Positions 1 through 8,775 are shown, counted from the first letter of the stretch. The stretch: DNA of 64,000 nucleotides from Clostridia bacterium (GCA_017942105.1 JAGAVE010000053.1:1-64000); one strand, 5' to 3'. A program made the numbers and translations. Notes: generated by a model from the letters alone, not told the origin.

Positions 1-1
1 A

Positions 2-547
2 CCATCAGCTATCGCTGTTGCAGGAATATTTACCGGAACAATCATTGCAAAAGGGGAGAGTAGCCTGTATTTTAGTGCAGTAGAATACATATTAAAGCTT
101 ATTATAAAACCGGATAATCAATCGAATTATGCAGGGTTGATAATGTCGCTTTTGATTCCTACGGTGTTTGCAGTTGTAATATTTTTCAACGGGCTATCCG
201 TATACGGAAACATTACCGTTAACCTGATCCCGTTTGTATATGGAATGATATCCGGTCTTGTTACTTACCATTTGTTCAATTCTTACACTTTAAAGGGTCT
301 TGGTTATATAGTAATTATGTTTCTTCCGTATGCCGTATTGTCCTTGTTTGCATTAATTCTTATGACTGCAGAAAGCATAGATATGTCACAAGTGCTTCTA
401 AAAAAATTAAGCAGATCTAAAAGAATAAGCGATTACAGTTTCAGTAATTACTACAAAAATTGCCTTAAAAACTACATTTATATTATAATTGCAGCTTTGA
501 TTAAAACCGTACTTGACAGTTTATTTGCTGATTTATTTGTTTTTTAA
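2..547 (+). CDS. spoIIM: SpoIIM-like stage II sporulation membrane protein (5' end outside window)
   Basis: The reading frame is open from base 2, so the true start lies left of the window; about 181 residues are visible against roughly 200-215 for the family. The visible part is highly hydrophobic, with membrane segments around FFNGLSVYGN, a Pro-Phe/Gly-rich stretch and a C-terminal hydrophobic helix. This resembles SpoIIM, which with SpoIID and SpoIIP drives septal peptidoglycan remodelling and engulfment in the mother cell. A xer gene next to spoIIM is a known Firmicute neighbourhood, although here the two genes converge and overlap by 15 bases. The call rests on sequence feel and context; a generic DUF95 membrane protein is the alternative. 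Confidence 0.72.
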   Translation, partial: PSAIAVAGIFTGTIIAKGESSLYFSAVEYILKLIIKPDNQSNYAGLIMSLLIPTVFAVVIFFNGLSVYGNITVNLIPFVYGMISGLVTYHLFNSYTLKGLGYIVIMFLPYAVLSLFALILMTAESIDMSQVLLKKLSRSKRISDYSFSNYYKNCLKNYIYIIIAALIKTVLDSLFADLFVF

Positions 548-1510
548 CGCTTTGTTTAACGGATTTGAATCAACCGCATCCTTTAGCTGAGCATCAACAA
601 TGTGAGTATAAATCTCTGTTGTCGATAAATTCTCGTGACCTAAAATTTCTTTAATCAGCAGAACATCAACATTGCCTTGTTGATACATAAGCGTAGCGGC
701 TGTATGCCTTAATTTATGAGTTGAAAAGCCCTGATCGCCGAGACCGGCTTTATCCAGAAAAGTCTTGACAATATGCTGAACTGTTTTAGGACTGATTCTT
801 GAAAGCCTGCTGCTTAGGAACAGGGCATTCTTATCCTTAACACCTTCAACGGGACGAACCTTCAAATAATCTTTAACAGCGTTTAAGCACATATCATTTA
901 GATAAACAATTCGTTCTTTATTTCCTTTACCTGTGATTCGCATTGAATTATCTGAACGAATATCACCATAGTTAAGATTAACCAATTCAGAAAGTCTGAG
1001 CCCACAATTAAGAAAAAGAGTAATAATGCAATAATCACGCTCCTTAAACTTACCGTCAATTGAATTGAGAAGATTGATGCTTTCTTCAAGAGTTAAGTAT
1101 TTAGGCAAGGATTTTTTCATTTTAGGTGATTCAAGCTCTTGCATAGGATTTTCGTCAATTTGTTTAGTATTAACAGACATATATTTAAAATATGCCCTTA
1201 ATGCAGATGCTTTGCGAGCACGAGAAGCAGCGTCATTATTTCTTTCAGTTCTGCAGTAAGCTAAAAATGCATAAGCATCCTGTATGGAAACAGTTTCTAT
1301 TAAGTCAAGTCCGATTGATGAAATGTCGATTAAATCAAAACTGGAAGACTTATCGACTTTTTGCCTGTATAATAATAAAAACTTAAAAAACAGTCTTAAG
1401 TCAGATGCGTATTCCAAAACTGTAAGTTCAGATTTATTTTTAACCACACTCAAATAGTTTAAAAACTCGACTACCGACAGGGGTAGTGTCTTAAATTCTT
1501 CTTTATGCAT
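533..1510 (-). CDS. Tyrosine recombinase of the XerC/XerD family
   Basis: A 325-aa site-specific tyrosine recombinase. It has an N-terminal SAM-like core-binding domain (about residues 10-110) and a C-terminal catalytic domain. The catalytic set is complete: R172 (LRLSEL), K195 (TGKGNKER), H265 and R268 (HKLRH), H292 (LGHEN) and nucleophile Y301 (EIYTH). The length is near XerD (about 295-300 aa), slightly longer at the N-terminus. Xer proteins resolve chromosome dimers at dif together with FtsK. I cannot tell XerC from XerD, or exclude a dedicated integrase, from this window. An AGAGG ribosome site precedes the ATG, and a perfect palindrome sits 27-62 bases upstream. Confidence 0.93.
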   Translation of the reverse strand: MHKEEFKTLPLSVVEFLNYLSVVKNKSELTVLEYASDLRLFFKFLLLYRQKVDKSSSFDLIDISSIGLDLIETVSIQDAYAFLAYCRTERNNDAASRARKASALRAYFKYMSVNTKQIDENPMQELESPKMKKSLPKYLTLEESINLLNSIDGKFKERDYCIITLFLNCGLRLSELVNLNYGDIRSDNSMRITGKGNKERIVYLNDMCLNAVKDYLKVRPVEGVKDKNALFLSSRLSRISPKTVQHIVKTFLDKAGLGDQGFSTHKLRHTAATLMYQQGNVDVLLIKEILGHENLSTTEIYTHIVDAQLKDAVDSNPLNKALKNK

Positions 1511-1536
1511 ATGAATAATACCTCTAAAATTTTATT

Positions 1537-1572
1537 CTCAATTATACAAAATAAATATTTTGTATAATTGAG
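1537..1572. repeat. Perfect 36-bp palindrome (17-bp arms, 2-base centre) upstream of the xer gene
   Basis: Bases 1537-1553 are the exact reverse complement of 1556-1572, separated by AA. The arms are AT-rich and contain TATAAT-like cores, so one arm could supply a -10 box for the xer gene. No run of T follows on either strand, so it is not a typical intrinsic terminator. A dimeric-repressor operator, a weak terminator or a remnant of a small mobile repeat are all possible. Confidence 0.85.
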
Positions 1573-1614
1573 GGGAGTTTAAATAAAAATTTACTGATAT
1601 TTTTGATACAAAGC

Positions 1615-2376
1615 TTAACAATGCTCATAAACAGGGATAATTCCGCCTATATCAATCAGAGGCCCTTCAGTCAACTCTATATAGTTTACATTATACTTAT
1701 GCAGAAAAGCTCTGATTAACTCAAAATCAGGATGAGAATTAAGTTTGCCGGTAAACGCAAGCAGATTTTTATCAATCATTCCGCAAGTTCCACCTATAAA
1801 ACCGTAATCACGATATAAAAGTTTTACTGAACCTTTGCTAATTAAAATAGAATCAATTCCATTTTTTACAGCCGATGAATGTATTGTTATATCATCGGTT
1901 ATTAATGCATTATTATTTAAAACAATTGTGGAACAAGCTGAATATCCTTGATTGCAATGAATAATATCGAAACCCAGATTATCAGCATACAATTTAATAT
2001 TATTATCTATAAATTTTGAATTGCAGATTATCTTACCGTTGATTACGGTGACATTTAAACCTATATCATTCGGATATGGTGACATTACCACGCCGTCACT
2101 TTCAATCACATTTAAACAATCGCTATAATTCGTTAATTTTTTAACAATATATTTACTATTTTTATCAATGATTGCAGTATCAGCATTTAATTGAACAAAC
2201 ACACAATCAGGATGAGTTGAAATATCATCAGAAAGAAAAGCGTTCTTTTTAACTAAAACAGTCTCTATACCGAAAATTTTCGCAAGCTTAGTATGGATTT
2301 GAGTATATTCGGAAGAAACAAGTGAAACAGCTACCCTATTTTCAGGTAAACCCGGCTTTTCAATAAACTTCAGCAT
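1615..2376 (-). CDS. DUF6873 family pentein-like (GME fold) protein
   Basis: A 253-aa soluble protein without signal peptide. It resembles a clostridial family annotated as DUF6873, assigned to the guanidino-group-modifying-enzyme (pentein) fold. Visible features are repeated short strand-rich units, HCNQGYSAC near the middle and GGTCGMID from residue 195, with C198 in the region where penteins carry their nucleophile. Penteins act on arginine, agmatine or dimethylarginine-type substrates, but no substrate is known for this family and its catalytic status is unproven. It starts 15 bases after radA ends and is probably co-transcribed. The last residues are HC. Confidence 0.7.
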   Translation of the reverse strand: MLKFIEKPGLPENRVAVSLVSSEYTQIHTKLAKIFGIETVLVKKNAFLSDDISTHPDCVFVQLNADTAIIDKNSKYIVKKLTNYSDCLNVIESDGVVMSPYPNDIGLNVTVINGKIICNSKFIDNNIKLYADNLGFDIIHCNQGYSACSTIVLNNNALITDDITIHSSAVKNGIDSILISKGSVKLLYRDYGFIGGTCGMIDKNLLAFTGKLNSHPDFELIRAFLHKYNVNYIELTEGPLIDIGGIIPVYEHC

Positions 2377-2391
2377 CAGCCTACTCCCCTT

Positions 2392-3765
2392 TTAAACTCC
2401 GGTCTCAAAAGCAGCTCTGATGGTTCTGACAGGAACAACTTCAACAAGAGATTTAATCTTTTCATTCAGATTCTTATAATTATGATAAGGAACGATACAT
2501 TTATTAAAACCAAGCCGAGCAGCCTCTTTTATTCTTTGTTCACAACTACCGATTGAACGAATTTCACCGCCGAGACCTATTTCACCAAAAGCAATTACAT
2601 CGTCTCTTATAGGTTCATCCTTCAGGCTAGAAATTAACGCCAAAGCTACAGAAAGATCTGAAGCCGGCTCATACAACTTTAAACCGCCAACAACATTAAT
2701 ATAAACATCGGTATTTCCGTAAAAATATCCTGCCCGTTTTTCCAACACGGCTAAGAGCATCGAAAGTCTATTGTAATCAAATCCGTTAGCCATTCTTCTC
2801 GGATTGCCAAAGCCGCTTGATGTAACAAGGGCTTGTACCTCGGCTAAAATCGGTCTGGAGCCCTCCATGAGGCAAGCAACACAAGAACCCGAAGTATTCT
2901 TGGGTCTACCGGAAATCATCATCTGAGATGGATTCTCGACCTCAGAAAGGCCATCATCCTTCATTTCAAATACACCTATCTCATTGGTCGATCCATATCT
3001 GTTTTTTACGGCTCTTAAAATTCTGTAAGAAAGGTGTCTTTCTCCTTCAAAATATAGAACAGCATCAACTATATGTTCAAGCACCTTTGGTCCGGCTATA
3101 TTGCCATCCTTGTTCACATGACCTACAACAATAGTCGGGATGTTCAATGACTTAGCCGCCTGCATAAGACAATTGGTACATTCTCGAACCTGAGCAACGC
3201 TTCCCAAGGAAGAATTGAGCTCAGTAAAATTCATTGTTTGAATTGAGTCAATAATTACCAGATCAGGAGCAGATGAGCGCATATACTCACTGATTATCTG
3301 AACATCAGTTTCACAAAAAACAAAGAGGTTGTCAGTATCAACACCTAACCTTTCAGCTCTCAATTTAATCTGATGAGCAGATTCTTCTCCGGAGACATAA
3401 AGTATTTTCAATGTCTTGCCGAGGTATTGGCATATTTGAAGAAGAATAGTTGATTTACCGATTCCCGGATCACCACTGAGAAGAACAAGTGAACCTTTAA
3501 CTATTCCCCCACCCAAAACTCTGTCAAGCTCATTAAGACCGGTGGTATATCTGATTTCACCGTCGCAGGTAATTTCATTAATTCTTCTGACATCAGACGA
3601 AAGAACTGAGCGCTGAACAGCAGATGTCTTTCTTGAAGATTCAGAAGATTTTATAACCTCCGACATCGTATTCCACTCATTACACCCCGGGCAACATCCA
3701 AACCACTTGGCACTTTCATACCCACACTCGGAGCAAACATATACATTTTTAACTTTAGAAGCCAT
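2392..3765 (-). CDS. radA: DNA repair protein RadA (Sms)
   Basis: A 457-aa RecA-like ATPase that promotes branch migration and processing of recombination intermediates. In order it shows an N-terminal C4 zinc finger (CSECGY...CCPGC), a Walker A (GDPGIGKST, about residue 97), a Walker B (LVIIDSIQT), the RadA-specific KNRYG motif, and a C-terminal Lon-protease-like domain used for DNA binding. Length is normal for the family. Its ATG shares one base with the stop codon of cwlD (TAATG), so the two are translationally coupled. Confidence 0.97.
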   Translation of the reverse strand: MASKVKNVYVCSECGYESAKWFGCCPGCNEWNTMSEVIKSSESSRKTSAVQRSVLSSDVRRINEITCDGEIRYTTGLNELDRVLGGGIVKGSLVLLSGDPGIGKSTILLQICQYLGKTLKILYVSGEESAHQIKLRAERLGVDTDNLFVFCETDVQIISEYMRSSAPDLVIIDSIQTMNFTELNSSLGSVAQVRECTNCLMQAAKSLNIPTIVVGHVNKDGNIAGPKVLEHIVDAVLYFEGERHLSYRILRAVKNRYGSTNEIGVFEMKDDGLSEVENPSQMMISGRPKNTSGSCVACLMEGSRPILAEVQALVTSSGFGNPRRMANGFDYNRLSMLLAVLEKRAGYFYGNTDVYINVVGGLKLYEPASDLSVALALISSLKDEPIRDDVIAFGEIGLGGEIRSIGSCEQRIKEAARLGFNKCIVPYHNYKNLNEKIKSLVEVVPVRTIRAAFETGV

Positions 3766-4484
3766 TATACCACCTGTGTTTTATAAAATTCGATTATTCC
3801 GTCTGCAATTAAATATGCTATTTCTCTTCGATATTCATCTTTTTTCAGCAAAGCCAGATCATCTTTATTTGACAAGAATCCACATTCAACCAAAACTGAC
3901 GGTATTGTAGAGTGATATAGAAGAAAAATATCAGTACCCGATTTCTTGGTAAGCCGTTTATTCTCTTTTTGAAGATTCAAAACAACAGATGTCTGAATAC
4001 AATCAGCAAGGTTTTTACTTTTTAGGTTTTTAGGTGAATAAAAAACCTGTGTTCCTTTTTGCTTTGAATCAGAAAATTTATTTTGATGGACGCTGACAAA
4101 AACTGCATTGTTATATTTATTGATAATTGCAAGACGGTTTCTGATATCAGAAACCTTCTTTTGACGCTGTGTTTTTAAATTTTCATCGCAAGTCATTATA
4201 TCGTCTTTACGAGTCATAACAACATTGCATCCATATAGCTTCAATACAGCCTCCAACTTCAAAGCTATATCCAGATTATAATCTTTTTCAAAGGAGTTGT
4301 CAGGAGCGACAGCTCCCCCATCTTCTCCGCCGTGACCTGCATCAACTATAACAATAAAACCCGTATTATCAGATTTAAATGTATCAGTAAAAATCTTGTT
4401 TTTACCGACTATAAAAGCCAAAGTTGTAAACAATAATACCAAAGACAAAACAACAGACACAGCTTTTGTCGAATTAAGCTTCAT
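3765..4484 (-). CDS. cwlD: N-acetylmuramoyl-L-alanine amidase, CwlD type
   Basis: An Amidase_3 zinc enzyme with an N-terminal membrane anchor or signal (hydrophobic stretch VVLSLVLLFTTLAFIV). Zinc and catalytic residues are visible: DAGHGGEDGG, the following Glu (EKDYNLD), SVHQN and the C-terminal VECGFLSN. CwlD strips peptide side chains from spore-cortex muramic acid so that muramic-delta-lactam can form, which germination lytic enzymes need. I place the start at the sixth codon of the longest frame because GGGGTG sits about 5 bases before that ATG; the upstream ATG at 4499 has only AAGG three bases away. The gene diverges from the TSUP pair. Another Amidase_3 is possible, but the size and compact single-domain layout fit CwlD. 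Confidence 0.85.
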   Translation of the reverse strand: MKLNSTKAVSVVLSLVLLFTTLAFIVGKNKIFTDTFKSDNTGFIVIVDAGHGGEDGGAVAPDNSFEKDYNLDIALKLEAVLKLYGCNVVMTRKDDIMTCDENLKTQRQKKVSDIRNRLAIINKYNNAVFVSVHQNKFSDSKQKGTQVFYSPKNLKSKNLADCIQTSVVLNLQKENKRLTKKSGTDIFLLYHSTIPSVLVECGFLSNKDDLALLKKDEYRREIAYLIADGIIEFYKTQVV

Positions 4485-4527
4485 AACAGCACCCCACATA
4501 ACCTTTTATGCAGGTGATACATTTAAT

Positions 4528-4878
4528 ATGAGTAAAACAATTAACAAAATAATGGGCATCATGATCGGTGCAATTAATAGTACCATCGGGGCTTGCGGAG
4601 GTATCGTTGCGGTTGAATGCTTGAAAAAAAATAACCTAAACCAAAACAAAGCTCATGCAACAGCCATAAGTATCATTCTACCGTTAACAATAATCAGCGC
4701 AGGATTATATGTATATAAAAACAATTCAATAATTAATCAATCGTTGATATTCTTGCTTCCGGGTATGCTCGGAGCTTTCGCCGGAGCCGAACTGTTGCCT
4801 CACATTCCCTCAAAAATACTAAAAAAAGCGTTTTCAATATTTATGGTTTACGCAGGAATCAGGATGGTTTTAAAATGA
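4528..4878 (+). CDS. Half-size TSUP (TauE/SafE) membrane protein, first partner
   Basis: A 116-aa protein with about four hydrophobic segments and the glycine-rich TSUP signature near its start (IGACGGI). Full TSUP permeases, which export sulfite, organosulfonates or similar anions, have two such four-helix repeats in about 250 aa; this is one repeat. The frame extends further upstream into cwlD, but AGGTGA ten bases before the ATG at 4528 supports this start. The stop overlaps the start of the next gene (ATGA), so the two halves are made together and probably pair. The substrate is unknown. Confidence 0.85.
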   Translation: MSKTINKIMGIMIGAINSTIGACGGIVAVECLKKNNLNQNKAHATAISIILPLTIISAGLYVYKNNSIINQSLIFLLPGMLGAFAGAELLPHIPSKILKKAFSIFMVYAGIRMVLK

Positions 4879-5231
4879 TAACCGATATCATAGCAGGTTT
4901 TGTATCCGGAGCGCTGGGAGCCATGGGTTTCGGAGGCGGAGGAATATTAATATTATACCTTACGCTTTTTAAAAATACTTCGCAACTGACCGCACAAGGG
5001 ATCAATCTGATTTTCTTCATTCCATCAGCAATAGTTGCTGTATTAAAGCATAAGAAAAACAAGCTGATCGATTTCAAAATCAGTAAAAGATATATTTTAA
5101 ACGGCATAATCGGAGTAATAGTAGGATACTTTCTTATAAACACTATAGATGAAAATATTATAAAAAAAGCTTTTGCCGCGATTCTTATTATCTTCGGATT
5201 AAAAGATTTATTTTCAAAAAATAAAGAATGA
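4875..5231 (+). CDS. Half-size TSUP (TauE/SafE) membrane protein, second partner
   Basis: A 118-aa protein with about four membrane segments and the repeat signature GALGAMGFGGGG near the N-terminus, equivalent to the second repeat of a full TSUP permease. It starts inside the stop codon of the preceding half-gene with a four-base overlap. Each half has its own initiation codon and its own glycine motif, so this looks like a genuine split rather than a sequencing frameshift. The last 18 bases overlap the convergent vanZ-like gene. Confidence 0.85.
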   Translation: MITDIIAGFVSGALGAMGFGGGGILILYLTLFKNTSQLTAQGINLIFFIPSAIVAVLKHKKNKLIDFKISKRYILNGIIGVIVGYFLINTIDENIIKKAFAAILIIFGLKDLFSKNKE

Positions 5232-6074
5232 ATCCAATTTACCTTTAGTTGATTTTCTTACAAGGAAATCCAAGAATAATTTTAGTGCAACACCAAGATA
5301 AAAACCAACAACATTTAATATTAAATCGTCAATATCGGGGTGTCCGTTTCCGAGAAAAAACTGAGAAACCTCGATAGAAAAACTGAGAAGAAAAGGAAAC
5401 AAACCAAGAATCAGCTTCTTTTTAGTTAATGCTGCAAAAAATATTCCCAAGGGAATAAAAATTGCAATGTTACCAAGAAAGAGAAAAAGAAGCTCGTAAT
5501 CAATATATCCTCTTGTAAATGTAAAAATCATCATTTCAAACGGCTTTAAATTCACAACAGGTCTCTCGAATGTAATCTTTCTGACTAGTAAAAACGAATA
5601 AATCAAAATAATCATATAATACACCAGAAAGGTGCAGGTTGTGGTTTTAATAAATGATTTATAATTTTTTACAAAATCGGTGTCATCTTTTTTTATTAAT
5701 AGTTTGATTACAAAATAAAGTAAACAAACAAAAAAAACAACAAAAAGTAAAGCCGGTCTGTCATAATAGAACAATTGAAACCAACTGAACGGTTCTTCCG
5801 GCGTCTGAAAATGTGCTTGAATCTGTTCAATAAGCGCGTATAAAACCCAAAAAGCAGTCATACACGCTAGAGAAAACGAAAAAATTTGAGGATCCGTTTT
5901 AAGCACTAAATCAAAAATAAGTAAAATAATAAAGGAAACGACAACTGTTACAAACACCTGCATTAATAAATTTCCAAGCAAATCAAATCCGGGGAGAACT
6001 GAAACTATTAAACAGACAGAGCACAATAGGGTTTTTAAGACATATGTCAGCTTTTTAGAAAAAAACTTAGCCAT
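5214..6074 (-). CDS. VanZ family membrane protein
   Basis: A 286-aa multi-spanning membrane protein. The C-terminal half carries the VanZ-like pattern: GNIAIFIPLG, then SIEVSQFF, then the conserved acidic HPDIDDLILN followed by a Gly-rich helix. The N-terminal half adds roughly four further membrane helices. VanZ gives low-level teicoplanin resistance in enterococci by an unknown mechanism, and most homologues are chromosomal proteins of unknown function. It is the last gene of the tmk-led run and overlaps ruvX by 8 bases. Resistance should not be inferred. Confidence 0.88.
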   Translation of the reverse strand: MAKFFSKKLTYVLKTLLCSVCLIVSVLPGFDLLGNLLMQVFVTVVVSFIILLIFDLVLKTDPQIFSFSLACMTAFWVLYALIEQIQAHFQTPEEPFSWFQLFYYDRPALLFVVFFVCLLYFVIKLLIKKDDTDFVKNYKSFIKTTTCTFLVYYMIILIYSFLLVRKITFERPVVNLKPFEMMIFTFTRGYIDYELLFLFLGNIAIFIPLGIFFAALTKKKLILGLFPFLLSFSIEVSQFFLGNGHPDIDDLILNVVGFYLGVALKLFLDFLVRKSTKGKLDSFFIF

Positions 6075-6489
6075 TGTGATTTCTCCTGAAGTCCAGATAG
6101 TCTTGTAAAATTATTGTGGCAGCGACAGCGTCAACAACATTCTTTCTTTTTTTTCCGCGCGTATTTGTTTCATTAAGAAAATTATGGGCAGAAACCGTTG
6201 TCAATCTCTCATCCCACATAACGCATTTAACATTAGTTGCTCTTTCCAGCTCTTGCGCAAATTCCTTGCATTTCTGAGCTCTGGAGCCCTCTGAGGCGTT
6301 CATATTTCTAGGATAACCAACAACAATAAGCTCGGGAGTCTTGTCAGCTATAATATTTTGAATTTTTGCAATAACCTTAGGTTGATAAGTCTCACAAATA
6401 ACCTCAACCGGAAACGCAAAAGTTTCAAGACGGTCACTGATTGCTATGCCCGTTCTTACATCACCGTAATCAACTGACATAATTATCAT
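6067..6489 (-). CDS. ruvX: Holliday junction resolvase-like nuclease YqgF/RuvX
   Basis: A 140-aa RNase H-fold protein, normal length for the family. The first catalytic Asp is in MSVDYGDVRTG, VVGYPRNM follows in the middle, then the conserved WDERLTT and the C-terminal acidic VVDAVAA. YqgF acts in 16S rRNA 5'-end processing in E. coli and resembles Holliday-junction resolvases. In B. subtilis the orthologue yrrK lies in the same neighbourhood as mltG and the U32 proteins, as here. Confidence 0.94.
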   Translation of the reverse strand: MIIMSVDYGDVRTGIAISDRLETFAFPVEVICETYQPKVIAKIQNIIADKTPELIVVGYPRNMNASEGSRAQKCKEFAQELERATNVKCVMWDERLTTVSAHNFLNETNTRGKKRKNVVDAVAATIILQDYLDFRRNHNG

Positions 6490-6513
6490 ATGACCGCCTC
6501 CAATGTTAATATA

Positions 6514-8760
6514 TTATTGAGTTTCTTCGTTTGTACCCGTTCCTTCACCACCACTTTCGCCTGTACTGGGCTCTATTGGTGTCGTTGGTTCTTCTGCCGG
6601 AGTATCTGACGGGGTATCATTTCCTTCATCAGGTGTGTCGGTAGGTTCTTCAGTATAATGTCCTGAGCAATATGATGGCAAGTTATCCTCGATATACCAA
6701 CCTGCAGCCTTTGAAGAGCAGTGTGAAGAAGCTAATTTGCCGGTCTGAGTGCAATAATATCGTTTAACAATTTCAGAGCTATCTTCAAATTCCTTGTCAG
6801 CAAGATCTTTGTGAATCTCATCCATTACTGTTTTATAAATTGCACCTGCAGGGTTTCCGGAAGTATTAATCGTTTTAGGTATATCATAACCATACCATGT
6901 AGCAGCAACATAATAAGGTGTTCCGCCAACCATCCATTTATCGTAGTTATTATCAGTAGTACCTGTTTTAGCATAATTAGTAAAGCCTTTTGTTTTATAA
7001 TTATAACCGGTACCGTACGACTGAGTTGTAACCGTTTCCAACATATGTCGCATAACTTCAGCGGCTTCCGGAGAAAGTATTTGCTCCCCTGTGTTATCTC
7101 TGTTATCAAGAATAACCTCACCCTGAGAGTTTTCGACATAGAAATATGAATATGGTTCATAATAGAGACCGCCGTTACCAAAAGCAGCATATGCAGCAGT
7201 CATATCAAGAGAAGTAATACCAACATTCATAGAACCAACAACAAGAGGCGCAGGATTGTTATCTTCACCATCTACAGTTGTTGAAATATGGAATTTATTT
7301 TTAACATAATCATATGCCGTATCCGTTCCCAATGTATTTACACAAATACGGGCAGGAACAGTATTAAGCGATTTAGCAAGAGCAACCTGAACAGTTGTGT
7401 TTCGTCCCGAGCCATAACTGCCGCTATAGTTTTTAGGCCAGGTTTTACCGTTATACTTGATAGCTGAGTCATTTATATATGTTGACCAGGTAATTTCACC
7501 TAACTCGATACCGGGAGCGTAGGTGCTCAACGGTTTGATTGTCGATCCGGGAGGTCTTGGCGAATCAGCTGCTCTGTTCAGAACTCGATTGCCCTCTTTT
7601 TCACCTGCTTGACCGACAATTGCAACTACCCTGCCACTGTAATCCATAATAGTCATTGACGACTGAGCTGATTTGTCAAGCCAATTGGTTTTATTGACAT
7701 AAATCTTTTCGAGTTTTTTCTGAACATCAAGATCAACAGCAGTGTAAATTTTGAGACCGCCACCGTAAATCATATTAGTAGCCTCTTTGCTTGAGCAACC
7801 AAGCTCTTTCTGAAGGTCAGAAACAAGCTCAGAAATAACAAAGTCAACATAGAAGCTCTGAACCTCTTTATTGTTAGTAGCTTCTTTTTTATTCTTTTGT
7901 CTTTCAAGCTCAGCCGCACTCGGAACATAATCGTCATCTGTTGTAAAAATTAAATCAAAAGCAACAGCCTCATCATATTGCTCCTGAGTTATTTTACCCT
8001 GGTCAAGCATTTCGGCAAGACAGTGAAGCTGCCTGTTTCTGTTTTCATCAGGATTTTTAATCGGGTCAAGCGAATATGGCTTCTGAGTAATAGCTGCAAT
8101 AACAGCACACTCAGCATAATTTAACTCGCCTACAGTTTTTCCAAAATAGGTCTCAGAAGCAGTTTCAACTCCGTAACATCCTTGTCCGAGATATAAAGTA
8201 TTCAAATAAGCTTCCAAAATCTGATCCTTAGTGTAGTTTTTCTCAAGATTCAAAGCTGTAAGAATCTCATTATACTTTCTGACAAAAGTTACCTCATTTT
8301 TACCAGTAATATTCTTTACAAGCTGCTGAGTTATAGTAGAACCGCCTTGACCTTCATAACGAGAAACAATCATAACGCCAATCGTTCTTTTCCAGTCAAC
8401 GCCCTTATGTTCATTGAAGCGTTTATCCTCGAGAGCAATAAATGCATCTCTCATATTTTGCGGAATATCCTTCAAATCAACCCAGATTCTGTTCTCAGTT
8501 CCGTGAAGACGGAGAAGCTCTATCTCCTTGCCGTCAGCATCAGTAGCATAAAGGAAAGAAGTCTGATTCTGGTTGTTTTTTTCAGCTTCAAGATTAAGAA
8601 CAGGGTCTCCGTTCATAACAGTTACTATATTAACCACAACATAACCTACAACTATTAAAGCTGTCAGACCGAATATTGCAAGAAAAGAAAGAATTGTAGC
8701 CGCAACATTGGACAATCTTTTGCGTTTCTTATTCTTATTTTTTTTCTTGGTTCGTGCCAT
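6514..8760 (-). CDS. Class A penicillin-binding protein (PBP1A family)
   Basis: A 748-aa bifunctional peptidoglycan synthase. It has a basic cytoplasmic tail rich in Lys/Arg (1-16), one membrane anchor (about 19-47), and a GT51 glycosyltransferase domain with catalytic E111 in EDKRFNEHKG and GGSTITQQ. The transpeptidase domain has S406-TIK409 (PPGSTIKP), the SxN motif S464-L-N466 and KTGTT (598-602). The C-terminus (about 690-748) is a disordered Pro/Thr/Glu-rich tail. It polymerises lipid II and cross-links stem peptides at the outer face of the membrane. It follows femAB by 15 bases in an envelope-synthesis run. Confidence 0.96.
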   Translation of the reverse strand: MARTKKKNKNKKRKRLSNVAATILSFLAIFGLTALIVVGYVVVNIVTVMNGDPVLNLEAEKNNQNQTSFLYATDADGKEIELLRLHGTENRIWVDLKDIPQNMRDAFIALEDKRFNEHKGVDWKRTIGVMIVSRYEGQGGSTITQQLVKNITGKNEVTFVRKYNEILTALNLEKNYTKDQILEAYLNTLYLGQGCYGVETASETYFGKTVGELNYAECAVIAAITQKPYSLDPIKNPDENRNRQLHCLAEMLDQGKITQEQYDEAVAFDLIFTTDDDYVPSAAELERQKNKKEATNNKEVQSFYVDFVISELVSDLQKELGCSSKEATNMIYGGGLKIYTAVDLDVQKKLEKIYVNKTNWLDKSAQSSMTIMDYSGRVVAIVGQAGEKEGNRVLNRAADSPRPPGSTIKPLSTYAPGIELGEITWSTYINDSAIKYNGKTWPKNYSGSYGSGRNTTVQVALAKSLNTVPARICVNTLGTDTAYDYVKNKFHISTTVDGEDNNPAPLVVGSMNVGITSLDMTAAYAAFGNGGLYYEPYSYFYVENSQGEVILDNRDNTGEQILSPEAAEVMRHMLETVTTQSYGTGYNYKTKGFTNYAKTGTTDNNYDKWMVGGTPYYVAATWYGYDIPKTINTSGNPAGAIYKTVMDEIHKDLADKEFEDSSEIVKRYYCTQTGKLASSHCSSKAAGWYIEDNLPSYCSGHYTEEPTDTPDEGNDTPSDTPAEEPTTPIEPSTGESGGEGTGTNEETQ

Positions 8761-8775
8761 ATGACCTCTCCTTTC

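Noticed and set aside
533..1510. Xer gene as evidence of an integrated element
   Set aside because: No integration-site repeats, phage or conjugation genes are seen, and a Xer gene near spoIIM is normal for Firmicutes.
1537..1572. Palindrome considered as a chromosomal dif site next to the Xer gene
   Set aside because: Firmicute dif sites have two imperfect 11-bp arms around a six-base centre, with a recognisable TTATGTTA/TATAAT pattern. This perfect 17-bp-arm palindrome does not fit.
4528..5231. TSUP pair read as one gene broken by a frameshift
   Set aside because: Each half has its own start codon, signature motif and a clean ATGA overlap, which suggests translational coupling rather than damage.
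5214..6074. VanZ-like gene as an acquired glycopeptide-resistance determinant
   Set aside because: No vanA/B-type ligase, vanH, vanX or regulators are nearby, and chromosomal VanZ-family proteins of unknown role are common.
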